Part shown: piece by piece, positions 1 to 7,680 of the stretch
Position numbering within the stretch: position 1 is the first letter of the stretch
Layout of the letters: each line of letters opens with the position of its first letter
NCBI RefSeq assembly: GCF_021952865.1
Contig: NZ_CP040792.1
Coordinates: 1,178,001 to 1,242,000 of the forward strand
DNA length: 64,000 nucleotides
DNA from: Clavibacter californiensis
GTDB taxonomy: Bacteria > Actinomycetota > Actinomycetes > Actinomycetales > Microbacteriaceae
Reading direction: 5' to 3'
The notes under the pieces: generated by a model
The model's input: only the letters and a program-made list of their open reading frames with translations
Databases searched by the model: none
What the model was told of the DNA's origin: nothing
Translations under genes and position numbers: made by a program

Positions 1-480
1 CGTCCAGCGCTCCGGGGCCACGCCCGTCTCGAGCCAGATGCGGAGCCGGTCGAAGCTCCACGCGGTCGCCCAGCCGAGCATCGGCCGGACGACGAGGTCG
101 AGCGGTCCCCAGCCGGGGTCGTAGTCGTAGCCGGTGATGAAGCGCGTGCGCCCGTCCGGCAGCGGCACGTAGCGCCAGTAGCCGCGGCCGGCCCGGATGG
201 GGGAGAGGCGGTCGTCGGTCGCGAAGCGCAGGGCGGACGTGCGGGTGCCGTCGCGTCCCCGGCGGTCGCCGATGCTGATCCCCGTGCCGTGGACGTCGTG
301 CACGGGCGTCCGACGCACGTAGGCGAAGCGCACCGCGCCGGTCGCGTCGGGGGCGGCGGGGGTGATGGAGGAGAAGCGCACGTCCCAGCGCACGTGCTCG
401 GCCGGATCCTGCGTGGCCGCCCAGACGCGCTCGACGTCGGCGGCGATGGTGGTCTCGACGAAGATCTGCCGGCGCGTCAC
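1..480 (-). CDS. SRPBCC (START-like) family protein, 3' end outside window
   Basis: The reading frame starts with GTG at 480 and stays open to the left edge, giving at least 160 residues; the stop lies outside the window. The N-terminus begins TRRQIFVETTIAADVERVW, the usual opening of polyketide cyclase/SRPBCC proteins: a beta strand followed by the helix that closes the hydrophobic cavity. Further on are FSSITP, YWRYVPLPDG and a C-terminal amphipathic helix around WATAWSFDRLRIWLE, matching the long C-terminal helix of the fold. Such proteins bind hydrophobic ligands, but the ligand cannot be predicted. The next gene upstream ends about 75 bases away on the same strand, so co-transcription is possible. 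Confidence 0.75.
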   Translation of the reverse strand, partial: MTRRQIFVETTIAADVERVWAATQDPAEHVRWDVRFSSITPAAPDATGAVRFAYVRRTPVHDVHGTGISIGDRRGRDGTRTSALRFATDDRLSPIRAGRGYWRYVPLPDGRTRFITGYDYDPGWGPLDLVVRPMLGWATAWSFDRLRIWLETGVAPERWT

Positions 481-554
481 CGCGGGTGCCGATGGGCGGG
501 GGCGGCGGATGCGGGTGCAGGTGCGATGTGGTGCGGGTGGGTCACGATCGCAGG

Positions 555-1352
555 CTACGGCAGGCCGCGCGGCCGGCGCGCCCCTCGTGCGGGCGCCACG
601 CGGATCCGGTTTCGGGGGATGTACGGGCGCGCGTCCGGCAGGAAGAGGTGGCCGCCCGTCAGCACCAAGGCGACGACGAGTCCGACTGCCGAGGCGAGCG
701 CCACGATCCCCAGGGCCAGCGTCCCGCGACGCCGTGAGCTGCCCGGGGCGGCGTGCGCGATGCCCCGGAGCAGCGCCCAGCCCACCAGGTGCGCGAAGCC
801 GATCACGACGTGAGCGACGACGAGGAACGTGGGGCCGCCCGAGACGCCCGCGTAGGCGTCGTCATCCTTGCGCGCGAACTCGATGGAGCCCCACGCGACC
901 GTCAGGGCCGGCACGCCGAGCGCGGCCGCCAGCCAGTGGACGGCGTGCCACCCGGGGGACTACCAGCCGCGGGTCTCCTCCTCGGCCGGCGCGCGCGGAT
1001 CCGCCGCGCTCGACGGCAGCACGAGCAGCGCGGATGCGGCGGCGAGCGCGCCGAAGCCGGCGATCGCGGGCAGGATCCGCCAGCCGACCACCTGCAGCGC
1101 GGTCCCGAGGACGGCGGCGACGCCCGCGGCACCGGCGGCTGCCATCGCGCCGCGCCGACGCGGACGGGGCGAGCCGCGGCGCACCGCCTGCCCGGGGACG
1201 CCGAACGCGATCGCCGCGACCGCGCTCGAGGCGATGACGCCCACGGGGGCCGCGAGGGCGGAGACGGACGACGTGGTCGCCCCGCTGATGCCCGCCACGT
1301 CGAGCGCCGCGAGGTGGACCAAGACCACGGCGCAGGCGGATCCGCCGACCAC
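555..1352 (-). pseudogene. multi-pass membrane protein interrupted by an in-frame TAG
   Basis: One reading frame encodes about seven hydrophobic segments but is broken by TAG at 962-960. Before the stop are segments such as TTVALVVVGGSACAVVLVHL, VSALAAPVGVIASSAVAAIA and LPAIAGFGALAAASALLVLP, ending ETRGW-stop. Straight after it, in the same frame, comes SPGWHAVHWLAAALGVPAL, another membrane segment, followed by FLVVAHVVIGFAHLVGWALL and LGIVALASAVGLVVALVLTG. A GTG restart at 914 would begin in the middle of a membrane helix, so a second gene is less likely than a nonsense change (TGG to TAG). The 5' end is also unclear: the only start near the first helix is GTG 1352. I do not recognise the family. 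It could be a sequencing error rather than a true pseudogene. Confidence 0.55.
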
Positions 1353-1414
1353 GACGAGCGCGACGGTGGTGAGGACGCTACCCCCGCGTCGAGCGGTCGT
1401 CGGAGGCGCGCCGC

Positions 1415-2140
1415 CTATCCTTCCGTCGCGTCCGGGTCCGCGTCGCGCCGGGACCGCTCGCGCACGCGCTCGATGTGCGCGCGCATCGCGGCAGCCGCGG
1501 CCTCCGGACCCTCGGCGACCGCGTCGATGATCGCGCGGTGCTCGTGCACGGCGTCGTCCGCGTCGTGCACGCCCGTGCGGAGGTTCTGCCGCATGCGGTG
1601 GACGCGCGTGGAGATCGCCTCGGACATGTCGAGGAGGAACGCGTTGCCCGTCGCCTCGAAGATGCGGTGGTGGAAGTCCCAGTCCACGACGAAGTACTCG
1701 CGGATGAGACCGACCGGCATCTCGGCGCCGTGCGCCGCCGCGCGGATCCGCCGGGTCGTCTCCTCGTGCGCGGCGAGGGCCTCCTCGAGCGCGGGCACGA
1801 GGCGCGCCGGATCCGCGGCCGCGAGAGCCGTCGCCCCGCCCTCGAGCACGAGGCGCGCGTCGAACAGCGCCTCCAGCTGCTCGCCGGCGATGGGCGGCGC
1901 GACCCGGTAGCCCTTGTGCGCCTCGCGCGCGACGAGCCCGGTGCGCTCCAGCTGCACGAGCGCCTCGCGCACGGGCGTGGGGGAGACGTGGAGGTCGCGG
2001 GCGATCTGGTCGATGGCGAGGCGGGAGCCGGGCTCCATCGCGGATCCCATGAGCATGTCGAGCACGAGGTCGTAGACGCGGTCGCGGAGCCCCTGCCGCG
2101 CGGGCATGGAGGTCGCGTCGAGTGGGAGGCCGGAGGTCAC
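1415..2140 (-). CDS. GntR-family transcriptional regulator, FCD (FadR-like) subfamily
   Basis: This 241-residue protein has an N-terminal winged helix (about residues 15-80) with the signature HVSPTPVREALVQLE followed by GLVAREAHKGYRVAP. A C-terminal all-helical FCD ligand domain contains the metal- or ligand-binding pattern DWDFHHRIFEATGN and VHEHRAIIDAVAEG. It is the last gene of the kinase, RpiB, TPI-like series, 15 bases after the TPI-like gene, so it probably senses a substrate or intermediate of that pathway and represses the operon. The GTG at 2140 is used here; ATG at 2107 (MPARQGLRDRVYD) is an alternative. A perfect palindrome upstream of the kinase gene (5238-5249) is its most likely operator, by position only. 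Confidence 0.9.
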   Translation of the reverse strand: MTSGLPLDATSMPARQGLRDRVYDLVLDMLMGSAMEPGSRLAIDQIARDLHVSPTPVREALVQLERTGLVAREAHKGYRVAPPIAGEQLEALFDARLVLEGGATALAAADPARLVPALEEALAAHEETTRRIRAAAHGAEMPVGLIREYFVVDWDFHHRIFEATGNAFLLDMSEAISTRVHRMRQNLRTGVHDADDAVHEHRAIIDAVAEGPEAAAAAMRAHIERVRERSRRDADPDATEG

Positions 2141-2155
2141 CAGGACAGTCTGCCG

Positions 2156-2962
2156 TCACCGGGAGGCGTCGGGCGCCGGCCGGGCCGCGCGCGCGTGCAC
2201 CTCGTCGAGGATGGACGCGACCGCCCGCGGGTCGTGCGCGAACCGGCCGAGGAACAGGCCGTCGACGTCGTCGCCGATGCGGGTGAGGAGGCCGGGCCCG
2301 GCGCTGCCGCCGTAGATGACCGCGGATCCGGGATGCGCGTCGAGCGCCCGCACGTGCGCCCGCAGCTCGCGGCAGACCCCGCCGATGTGCGCGTCGGAGG
2401 CGGGCTCCGCCGCGCCGATCGCCCACTGCGGCTCGTAGGCGACGACGACCCGGCCGCCGTTCCCGCCAGCCGCCGCCAGGGCGAGCGCATCGTCGAGCTG
2501 CCGGGTGCACTCCCGGGCGGCGTCGGCCGGATCCTGCCGCACCTCCTCGCCGAGGCAGAGGATCGGCACGAGCCCCGCCCGCAGCGCGGCGTCGGCCTTC
2601 CGCCGCACGACCTCGTCCGTCTCGCCGAAGAGCCGCCGCCGTTCCGCGTGGCCGACCTCGACGAAGGCGCCACCGAGCTCCCGGAGCTGCCCGCCGGACA
2701 CCTCGCCCGTGAACGCGCCCGCGTCCTCGGTCGCGAGGTCCTGCGCGCCCACGGCCGCGAGCCCGTCGAGGATCCCGACCGCGGCCGGCACCGAGAGGTA
2801 GGACGGCAGCACGACGACCTCCGCCTCGCCGCCCGTCGTCGCCGGATGGGCGCGCGCGATCGCTGCCACGGCCGCGCACCACGCGACCGTCTCCGCGTGC
2901 CCGAGGTACATCTTCAGGCTCACGCCGATCACGACCGGCGACACGGCCGGCTGCGCGGGCAC
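2156..2962 (-). CDS. triosephosphate-isomerase-family protein, probable tetrulose-phosphate isomerase (LerI/EryH-like)
   Basis: About 268 residues with the TIM-barrel landmarks of triosephosphate isomerase: VSLKMY at the start of strand 1 (NWKMN in true TPI), VEVGHAERRRLFGE with the catalytic His (usual GHSERR), AYEPQWAIGA with the catalytic Glu and mobile loop, and IYGGSAG phosphate loop. The altered first and second motifs separate it from glycolytic TPI. In actinobacteria and rhizobia this divergent type, next to an RpiB homologue and a DhaK-like kinase, interconverts L-erythrulose-1-phosphate and D-erythrulose-4-phosphate; the function here is inferred from that neighbourhood. GTG 2962 lies four bases after the RpiB stop and is preferred over an ATG at 2995 that overlaps RpiB. 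Confidence 0.82.
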   Translation of the reverse strand: MPAQPAVSPVVIGVSLKMYLGHAETVAWCAAVAAIARAHPATTGGEAEVVVLPSYLSVPAAVGILDGLAAVGAQDLATEDAGAFTGEVSGGQLRELGGAFVEVGHAERRRLFGETDEVVRRKADAALRAGLVPILCLGEEVRQDPADAARECTRQLDDALALAAAGGNGGRVVVAYEPQWAIGAAEPASDAHIGGVCRELRAHVRALDAHPGSAVIYGGSAGPGLLTRIGDDVDGLFLGRFAHDPRAVASILDEVHARAARPAPDASR

Positions 2963-2966
2963 GGCC

Positions 2967-3428
2967 CTACTTCGCCTCGTACGCGCGGATCTCATCCACC
3001 TTGTCGTTCGAGGGGCTCGACGTGTCGAACTCGTACGCCAGCCACTCGCGCACGTTGCGCCGCGCGAGCTCGACGCCGACGACCCGCTGGCCCATGCACA
3101 GCACCTGCGCGTCGTTGGAGAGCACGCTCCGCTCCACCGAGAAGCCGTCGTGCGCGGTGACGGCGCGGACGCCGGCCACCTTGTTCGCCGCGATGGCCAT
3201 GCCGAGGCCCGTGCCGCAGATCAGCACGGCGCGGTCGGCCTCGCCGCGCGCGACCATCTCGGCCGCCGTCGTCGCGACGGTCGGGTAGTTGGTGTGGCCG
3301 TCGGCGTCGACGCCCACGTCCACCACCGAGGCGACGAGGCCGCTCGCCTCGAGGTCGGCCTTGATCGCCTCCTTGTGGTCGTATCCCGCGTCGTCCGCGC
3401 CGACGACGATGCGCCAGGTCCTGGTCAT
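2967..3428 (-). CDS. rpiB: RpiB/LacAB-family sugar-phosphate isomerase, probable D-erythrose-4-phosphate isomerase (EryI-like)
   Basis: The 153-residue protein starts at ATG 3428 behind a strong AGGAGGACC ribosome site; a longer frame to 3560 is only open reading. It shows the RpiB hallmarks: VVGADDAGYDHKEAIK (phosphate and substrate loop), LICGTGLGMAIAANK with the catalytic Cys, and AHDGFSVERSVLSNDA followed by LCMGQRVVG. Length and motifs fit the ribose-5-phosphate isomerase B family. Placed between a DhaK-like kinase and a TPI-like isomerase, it probably converts D-erythrulose-4-phosphate to D-erythrose-4-phosphate for the pentose phosphate pathway, rather than serving housekeeping ribose metabolism. 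This role is inferred from gene context. Confidence 0.88.
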   Translation of the reverse strand: MTRTWRIVVGADDAGYDHKEAIKADLEASGLVASVVDVGVDADGHTNYPTVATTAAEMVARGEADRAVLICGTGLGMAIAANKVAGVRAVTAHDGFSVERSVLSNDAQVLCMGQRVVGVELARRNVREWLAYEFDTSSPSNDKVDEIRAYEAK

Positions 3429-3468
3429 CCGGTCCTCCTCATGGTGCTGCTGCTGCTGTCGATGGATC

Positions 3469-5205
3469 TCATCGGTCGGCGAGCGTGCGCCCGACGGCCG
3501 CGGTGATGAGCGCGAGCGAGATCGCGCCCGGGTCGGCGGTGCCGACGGAGCGGTCGCCATGGGAGCGGGCGCGTCCGATGCCGGGCTTCATCGCGGCGGT
3601 CGCGTCAGCGGCCTCCTGCGCGGCGTCGCTCGCGGCGGCCCACGCGTCGGCGAGCGATGCGCCCGATCCGACCCGCTCGGCGAGCACGTCGGCGAACGGC
3701 ACGAGCGCGTCGACCATCGTCTTGTCGCCGAGCGACGCCTTGCCGTGGCCCATGACGGCGTCGCGGGCGGCGCCCACGCCCGCGGCGACGGACGCGGCGG
3801 TGACGGGATCCGCGTCCTCGTCGGCGAGCGCGTCGCCGACGGCCTGGAGGACGAGCCCCCACAGCGCGCCCGAGGTGCCGCCGCCCTTGTCCGACCACGC
3901 GTCGCCCGCGAGCCGGAGCGCGGTGCGCGCGCCGGCGCCCTGCGCGACCGCCGCGGTCGCGCGCTCGGAGGCGGCGCGGGATCCGCGCAGCATGCCGATG
4001 CCGTGGTCGCCGTCGCCCGCGACCGCGTCGAGGCGGCCCAGCTCGTCGGCGTGCTCGGCGACGACCGCGCGCGCGGCGTCGAGCGCGGCGGCGATGCGCC
4101 CGGCCGCCGCCTGCGACGCCTCGGTGGCGTCCGGGATCGCGGCGTCGACCTCGTCGTCCTCGCGCGCGTCGACCTGCTGCAGCGCGGATCCGTCGAACGC
4201 GCCGCTGCGGAACGCCGGCGTGTCCGCGGGCGCGGTCCACAGCCGCTCGAGCTCGTCGTCGAGCCAGAACAGCGTGAGGGAGGCGCCCGCCATGTCGAAG
4301 CTGGTGCAGAACTCGCCGACCTGCGGATCCACGAGCGTGACGCCCGCCTCCTCGAGCAGGTCCGCGACGCGCGTGAACACGACGAACAGCTCCTCGGTCT
4401 TCACCGACCCGAGGCCGTTGAGCACGGGCACGACGCGGGCGCCGCGCACCTCCACCCCCTCCGGGACCTCCGCCTCGGCGAGCAGGTGCGTCACGAACAG
4501 CTCGGCCAGCCCGTCGGCGGACGGGACGTCGGTCTCGTCGATGCCGGGCTCGCCGTGGATCCCGAGCCCGATCGCCATGCGGCCCTCCGGCACCGAGAAC
4601 AGCGGCTCGTCCGCGCCCGGCAGCGTGCAGCCGGTGAAGGCGACGCCCATGGAGCGGGTGCGCGCGTTGGCGAGCCGGGCGACGCGCTCGGTGTCGTCGA
4701 GGTCGTAGCCCGCGGCGGATGCGGCGCCCGCCGCCTTGAACACGGTGAGGTCGCCCGCGATCCCGCGGCGCTTGGCCTGCTCGTCGGGCGATGCGCTGAA
4801 GATGTCGTCGGTCACGACGACGGTGCGGCAATCGATGCCGTCGCCCCGCACGCGCTCCTGCGCGTCGTCGAAGTGCAGCACGTCGCCGGCGTAGTTGCCG
4901 TAGAGGAGGAGCGCGCCTCGGCCCTGCTCGCTCGAGCGGATCACCGACTCGACCTGGTGCGCGGAGGGAGACGCGAAGAGATTGCCCATCGCGGCGCCGT
5001 GCGCGAGGCCCGGGCCGACGAGCCCGCCGAACGCGGGGTAGTGGCCGGAGCCTCCGCCGATGACGACCGCCACCTCGGGCTCGGCCGCGCGGGTGGAGCG
5101 GGAGACCCCGCCGTGCACGCGCCGGACCCACCGGCCGTTGGCGCGGACGAAGCCGTCGGTCATGTCGTCCGCGAAGTCAGCGGGGTCGTTCCAGAGCCGG
5201 GTCAT
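3469..5205 (-). CDS. DhaK-DhaL fusion kinase, probable erythrulose kinase (LerK/DerK-like)
   Basis: A 578-residue ATP-dependent ketose kinase. The N-terminal DhaK domain has VIGGGSGHYPAFGG and the substrate-binding histidine loop GLGIHGEPGI, in which the carbonyl of the ketose forms a hemiaminal with His. The C-terminal DhaL domain begins near residue 370 and carries AVAGDGDHGIGM, SDKGGGTSGALWG and SLGDKTMVDALVPF, the ATP-Mg site. The first motif differs from the GHEPAHAG of dihydroxyacetone kinases, as expected for an enzyme with a larger ketose substrate. It heads the leftward operon kinase, RpiB, TPI-like, GntR. ATG 5205 is chosen because GAGGAGG lies just upstream. A dihydroxyacetone substrate cannot be excluded. 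Confidence 0.85.
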   Translation of the reverse strand: MTRLWNDPADFADDMTDGFVRANGRWVRRVHGGVSRSTRAAEPEVAVVIGGGSGHYPAFGGLVGPGLAHGAAMGNLFASPSAHQVESVIRSSEQGRGALLLYGNYAGDVLHFDDAQERVRGDGIDCRTVVVTDDIFSASPDEQAKRRGIAGDLTVFKAAGAASAAGYDLDDTERVARLANARTRSMGVAFTGCTLPGADEPLFSVPEGRMAIGLGIHGEPGIDETDVPSADGLAELFVTHLLAEAEVPEGVEVRGARVVPVLNGLGSVKTEELFVVFTRVADLLEEAGVTLVDPQVGEFCTSFDMAGASLTLFWLDDELERLWTAPADTPAFRSGAFDGSALQQVDAREDDEVDAAIPDATEASQAAAGRIAAALDAARAVVAEHADELGRLDAVAGDGDHGIGMLRGSRAASERATAAVAQGAGARTALRLAGDAWSDKGGGTSGALWGLVLQAVGDALADEDADPVTAASVAAGVGAARDAVMGHGKASLGDKTMVDALVPFADVLAERVGSGASLADAWAAASDAAQEAADATAAMKPGIGRARSHGDRSVGTADPGAISLALITAAVGRTLADR

Positions 5206-5237
5206 CCGTGTGTCCTCCTCATCGAGCACGTGAGGAG

Positions 5238-5249
5238 ATCCTATAGGAT
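5238..5249. promoter_or_regulatory. perfect palindrome ATCCTATAGGAT, likely GntR/FCD operator and promoter core
   Basis: ATCCTATAGGAT reads the same on both strands and is one of the few AT-rich spots in this region. It lies 33 bases before the kinase start codon, with the ribosome site in between, and contains TATCCT/TAGGAT, which resembles an actinobacterial -10 element for the leftward operon. FCD-type GntR regulators bind short palindromes at promoters, so the regulator at 1415-2140 is the natural candidate. Binding is inferred. Confidence 0.6.
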
Positions 5250-5286
5250 ATTGGATCCCGTGGGGCGGGTCGCGGGGACCCGCAGC

Positions 5287-5880
5287 TCAGCCGCGCGCCG
5301 CCCACTCCTCGGCGAGCAGCGCGTAGCCGACCCCGTCGATCCAGCCGAGGTCCCGGTGCAGCGAGTCGGCGACCGCGTACGACTCCCGCCGCATGCCCAC
5401 GCGCTCGGCCAGCCGGAGCGACGGCGCGTTGTCGGCGAAGGCGTTCGCGACGACTCGGCGGACGCCGAGCCCCTCGAACGCGATCCGCAGCGCCTCCCGC
5501 ACCGCCTCGGTCGCGAGGCCGCGTCCGCCGACGGCCGGATCCAGGGTCCAGCCGAGCTCCGCCTGCGTGCCGGCGGCGAGGTGCGCGACCTCGCGCTGCG
5601 CCCACGCGTCCTCGACCCGCACCATCACGTCGCCGACGACCCGGCCTTCGAGCTCGAGCACGAGCTGGTCGCGGAGCATGGCCCCGCTCCCCGCGATCCA
5701 CGCGGCCTCGTCGACGGGCCTGGACGTGACCCAGCGGGTGACCTCGTCGCGCCGCCGGTACGCCCACATGGCAGCCGCGTCGGCCGGGGCCATGCGGCGG
5801 AGGAGGAGCCGCTCGGTGCGCACCGGCCACGCGATGCGGTCGAGCGGGGCGGCGGCGGTCGCCTCGTCGTCGGGGGTCAT
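5287..5880 (-). CDS. GNAT-family N-acetyltransferase (RimJ/RimL type)
   Basis: This 197-residue single-domain protein starts with the RimJ/RimL-like RTERLLLRRMAPADAAAMW. It contains the acetyl-CoA-binding region ELGWTLDPAVGGRGLATEAV, in which GRGLAT is the pyrophosphate-binding loop, and the C-terminal VVANAFADNAPSLRLAERVG with the typical N-x-x-S-x-x-L-x-E-R-x-G pattern. Members acetylate ribosomal protein N-termini, amino acids, antibiotics or other small amines; the substrate cannot be read from the sequence. It is on the same strand as its neighbours but separated from the kinase operon by the palindromic promoter region, so it is probably not part of that pathway. Confidence 0.88.
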   Translation of the reverse strand: MTPDDEATAAAPLDRIAWPVRTERLLLRRMAPADAAAMWAYRRRDEVTRWVTSRPVDEAAWIAGSGAMLRDQLVLELEGRVVGDVMVRVEDAWAQREVAHLAAGTQAELGWTLDPAVGGRGLATEAVREALRIAFEGLGVRRVVANAFADNAPSLRLAERVGMRRESYAVADSLHRDLGWIDGVGYALLAEEWAARG

Positions 5881-5935
5881 CTGCCCATCGTGCCAGCGCC
5901 CGCACGCGACGACGGCCGCGCGGTCGGCCCCGCGC

Positions 5936-6697
5936 CTACCGGTCGACGAGCGTGATCTCGAACGAGTACAGGTCGGGCCGGTAGCAGTGCTGCCCGTGCT
6001 CCACGGCGCGACCCGAGCTGTCGAACGCCGTGCGGGACATCGTGAGCACGGCGCCGCCGCGCGGCAGGTCGAGGAGGCGGGCCTCGGAGGCGGTGCCGGC
6101 GCGGGCGCCGATGCGCTGCTTGGCGACCCGCATGATCACGCCGCGGCCGCGCAGCAGCTGGTAGAGCCCGTGGGTGGCGAGCTCCTCCGGGTCCAGGTCC
6201 ACGAACGGCTCCGGCAACACGTTGTCGAGGATCGCGAGCGGCACGCCGTCGGCCGACCGCAGCCGGGTGAGGTGCAGCACGGGGCTGCCGACCTCGACGC
6301 CGAGCGCCTCGGCGGTCTTGTCGTCGGCCTCGCCGCGTGACGACGAGAGCATCCGGGTGGCCGGCGCCTGGCCCTGCCGCTCGAGGTCCTCGTAGAGGCT
6401 CGTGAGCTCGACGTTGCGGGTGACCCGTCCGTGCACGACCTGCGTGCCGATGCCGCGGCGGCGCACGAGCAGGCCCTTGTCGACGAGGTCCTGGATCGCC
6501 CGGCGGATGGTCGGGCGCGAGAGCCCGAGCCTGTTGCCGAGCGCGATCTCGTTCTCGAGCCGGGCGCCCGCGGGCAGCGTCCCGTCGTGGATCGCCGTCT
6601 CCAGCAGGTTCGCGACCTGGTAGTAGAGGGGCACCGGGCCCGAGCGGTCGAGCGCGAGGAACAGGTCGGGCGGCAGGATCTGCTCCGGTTGGCTCAC
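5936..6697 (-). CDS. GntR-family transcriptional regulator, HutC subfamily (UTRA domain)
   Basis: The 253-residue protein has an N-terminal winged helix, PLYYQVANLLETAIHDG then RLGLSRPTIRRAIQDLVDKG and LLVRRRGIGTQV, followed by a C-terminal UTRA effector domain (about residues 95-250) with SPVLHLTRLRSADGVPLAIL and the conserved ending YRPDLYSFEITL. HutC-type regulators bind sugars or their phosphates and usually repress the adjacent transporter. The gene lies 53 bases after the ABC ATPase on the same strand, making it the last gene of the SBP, permease, ATPase, regulator unit. The start is GTG 6697 behind a GGGAG ribosome site. The inverted repeat at 9891-9910 upstream of that unit is its likely operator. 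Confidence 0.9.
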   Translation of the reverse strand: MSQPEQILPPDLFLALDRSGPVPLYYQVANLLETAIHDGTLPAGARLENEIALGNRLGLSRPTIRRAIQDLVDKGLLVRRRGIGTQVVHGRVTRNVELTSLYEDLERQGQAPATRMLSSSRGEADDKTAEALGVEVGSPVLHLTRLRSADGVPLAILDNVLPEPFVDLDPEELATHGLYQLLRGRGVIMRVAKQRIGARAGTASEARLLDLPRGGAVLTMSRTAFDSSGRAVEHGQHCYRPDLYSFEITLVDR

Positions 6698-6750
6698 GTC
6701 GATCGCTCCCTCGTAGGTCAGGTCAACGCCTCATCCTGGCATGCGGTGGT

Positions 6751-7680
6751 TCAGCGGCCGGACGCCGGCTCGGCTCCCTCCGCGCCCGGGTCCTGGCCCG
6801 GATCGCGCGCGAGCTCGTGCGCCAGCGAGTCCAGCTCCGCGCCGCCGGCCATGAGGCTCGTCAGCTCGCCCAGCGTGATCTCGTCCTTCTCGAACGTGCC
6901 GAGGCTGGATCCGCGGTTCAGCAGGAGGAACCGGTCGCCCACCGGGAACGCGTGGTGCGGGTTGTGCGTGATGAAGACCACGCCGAGCCCGCGGTCGCGC
7001 GAGCGCGCGATGTACCGCAGCACGACGCCGGACTGCTTGACGCCGAGCGCTGCGGTCGGCTCGTCGAGGATCAGCACGCGCGCGCCGAAGTGCACGGCCC
7101 GGGCGATGGCGACGCACTGGCGCTCGCCGCCGGAGAGCGTGCCGATGGGCTGGTCGACGTCGCGCAGGTCGATGCCCATCTGCGCGAGCTGCTCGTGCGT
7201 GACGGCCTTCATGGCGGCCACGTCGAGGCGGCGGAACGGCCCCGTGCCCTTCGTGATCTCGGAGCCGAGGAAGAAGTTCCGCCACACCGGCATGAGCGGC
7301 ACGACCGCGAGGTCCTGGTAGACGGTCGCGATGCCGGCCTGGAGCGCGGCGCGCGGGGAGCCGAGCGTCACGGGCTCGCCGTCGAGCAGCATCGTGCCCT
7401 CGCTCGGCGCGTGCACGCCCGCGAGCATCTTGATGAAGGTCGACTTGCCTGCGCCGTTGTCGCCGAGCACGCACGTGACCTCGCCGGCGGCGACCACGGT
7501 CGAGACGCCCGTGAGCGCGTTGACGGCGCCGTAGCTCTTGCCGATGTCGCGGACCTCGAGGATGGTCGTGCCGGCGGGCGGCAGCGGGGGAGTGGGGCGT
7601 CCGCCGGCCTCCTCGGCGGCGCCGGGGACGGCGCGCGCGAGGGGCTCGGAGGCGGCGCTCGGGCTCGTCTCGGTCGTCAT
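6751..7680 (-). CDS. sugar ABC transporter ATP-binding protein (CUT2, FrcA-like, single ABC domain)
   Basis: A 309-residue ATPase with one nucleotide-binding domain. It has Walker [14 protein letters not shown], a Q-loop region [20 protein letters not shown], signature [14 protein letters not shown], Walker [13 protein letters not shown] and switch His in [10 protein letters not shown]. Classical RbsA-type proteins have two tandem domains; the single domain and the [13 protein letters not shown] stretch resemble the FrcA branch, seen in fructose and inositol importers. The start ATG overlaps the permease stop as ATGA, so the two are translationally coupled. An N-terminal extension of about 40 residues rich in Pro and Ala precedes the domain. 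It energises uptake of a sugar or polyol; substrate unknown. Confidence 0.92.
   Translation of the reverse strand: MTTETSPSAASEPLARAVPGAAEEAGGRPTPPLPPAGTTILEVRDIGKSYGAVNALTGVSTVVAAGEVTCVLGDNGAGKSTFIKMLAGVHAPSEGTMLLDGEPVTLGSPRAALQAGIATVYQDLAVVPLMPVWRNFFLGSEITKGTGPFRRLDVAAMKAVTHEQLAQMGIDLRDVDQPIGTLSGGERQCVAIARAVHFGARVLILDEPTAALGVKQSGVVLRYIARSRDRGLGVVFITHNPHHAFPVGDRFLLLNRGSSLGTFEKDEITLGELTSLMAGGAELDSLAHELARDPGQDPGAEGAEPASGR

Noticed and set aside
902-1132. Short leftward frame overlapping the interrupted membrane protein
   Set aside because: Arg/Pro/Ser-rich out-of-frame shadow with no hydrophobic segments.
3447-3458. CTG trinucleotide run between the kinase and RpiB genes
   Set aside because: Only four units, non-coding, no partner repeat or structure; treated as chance.
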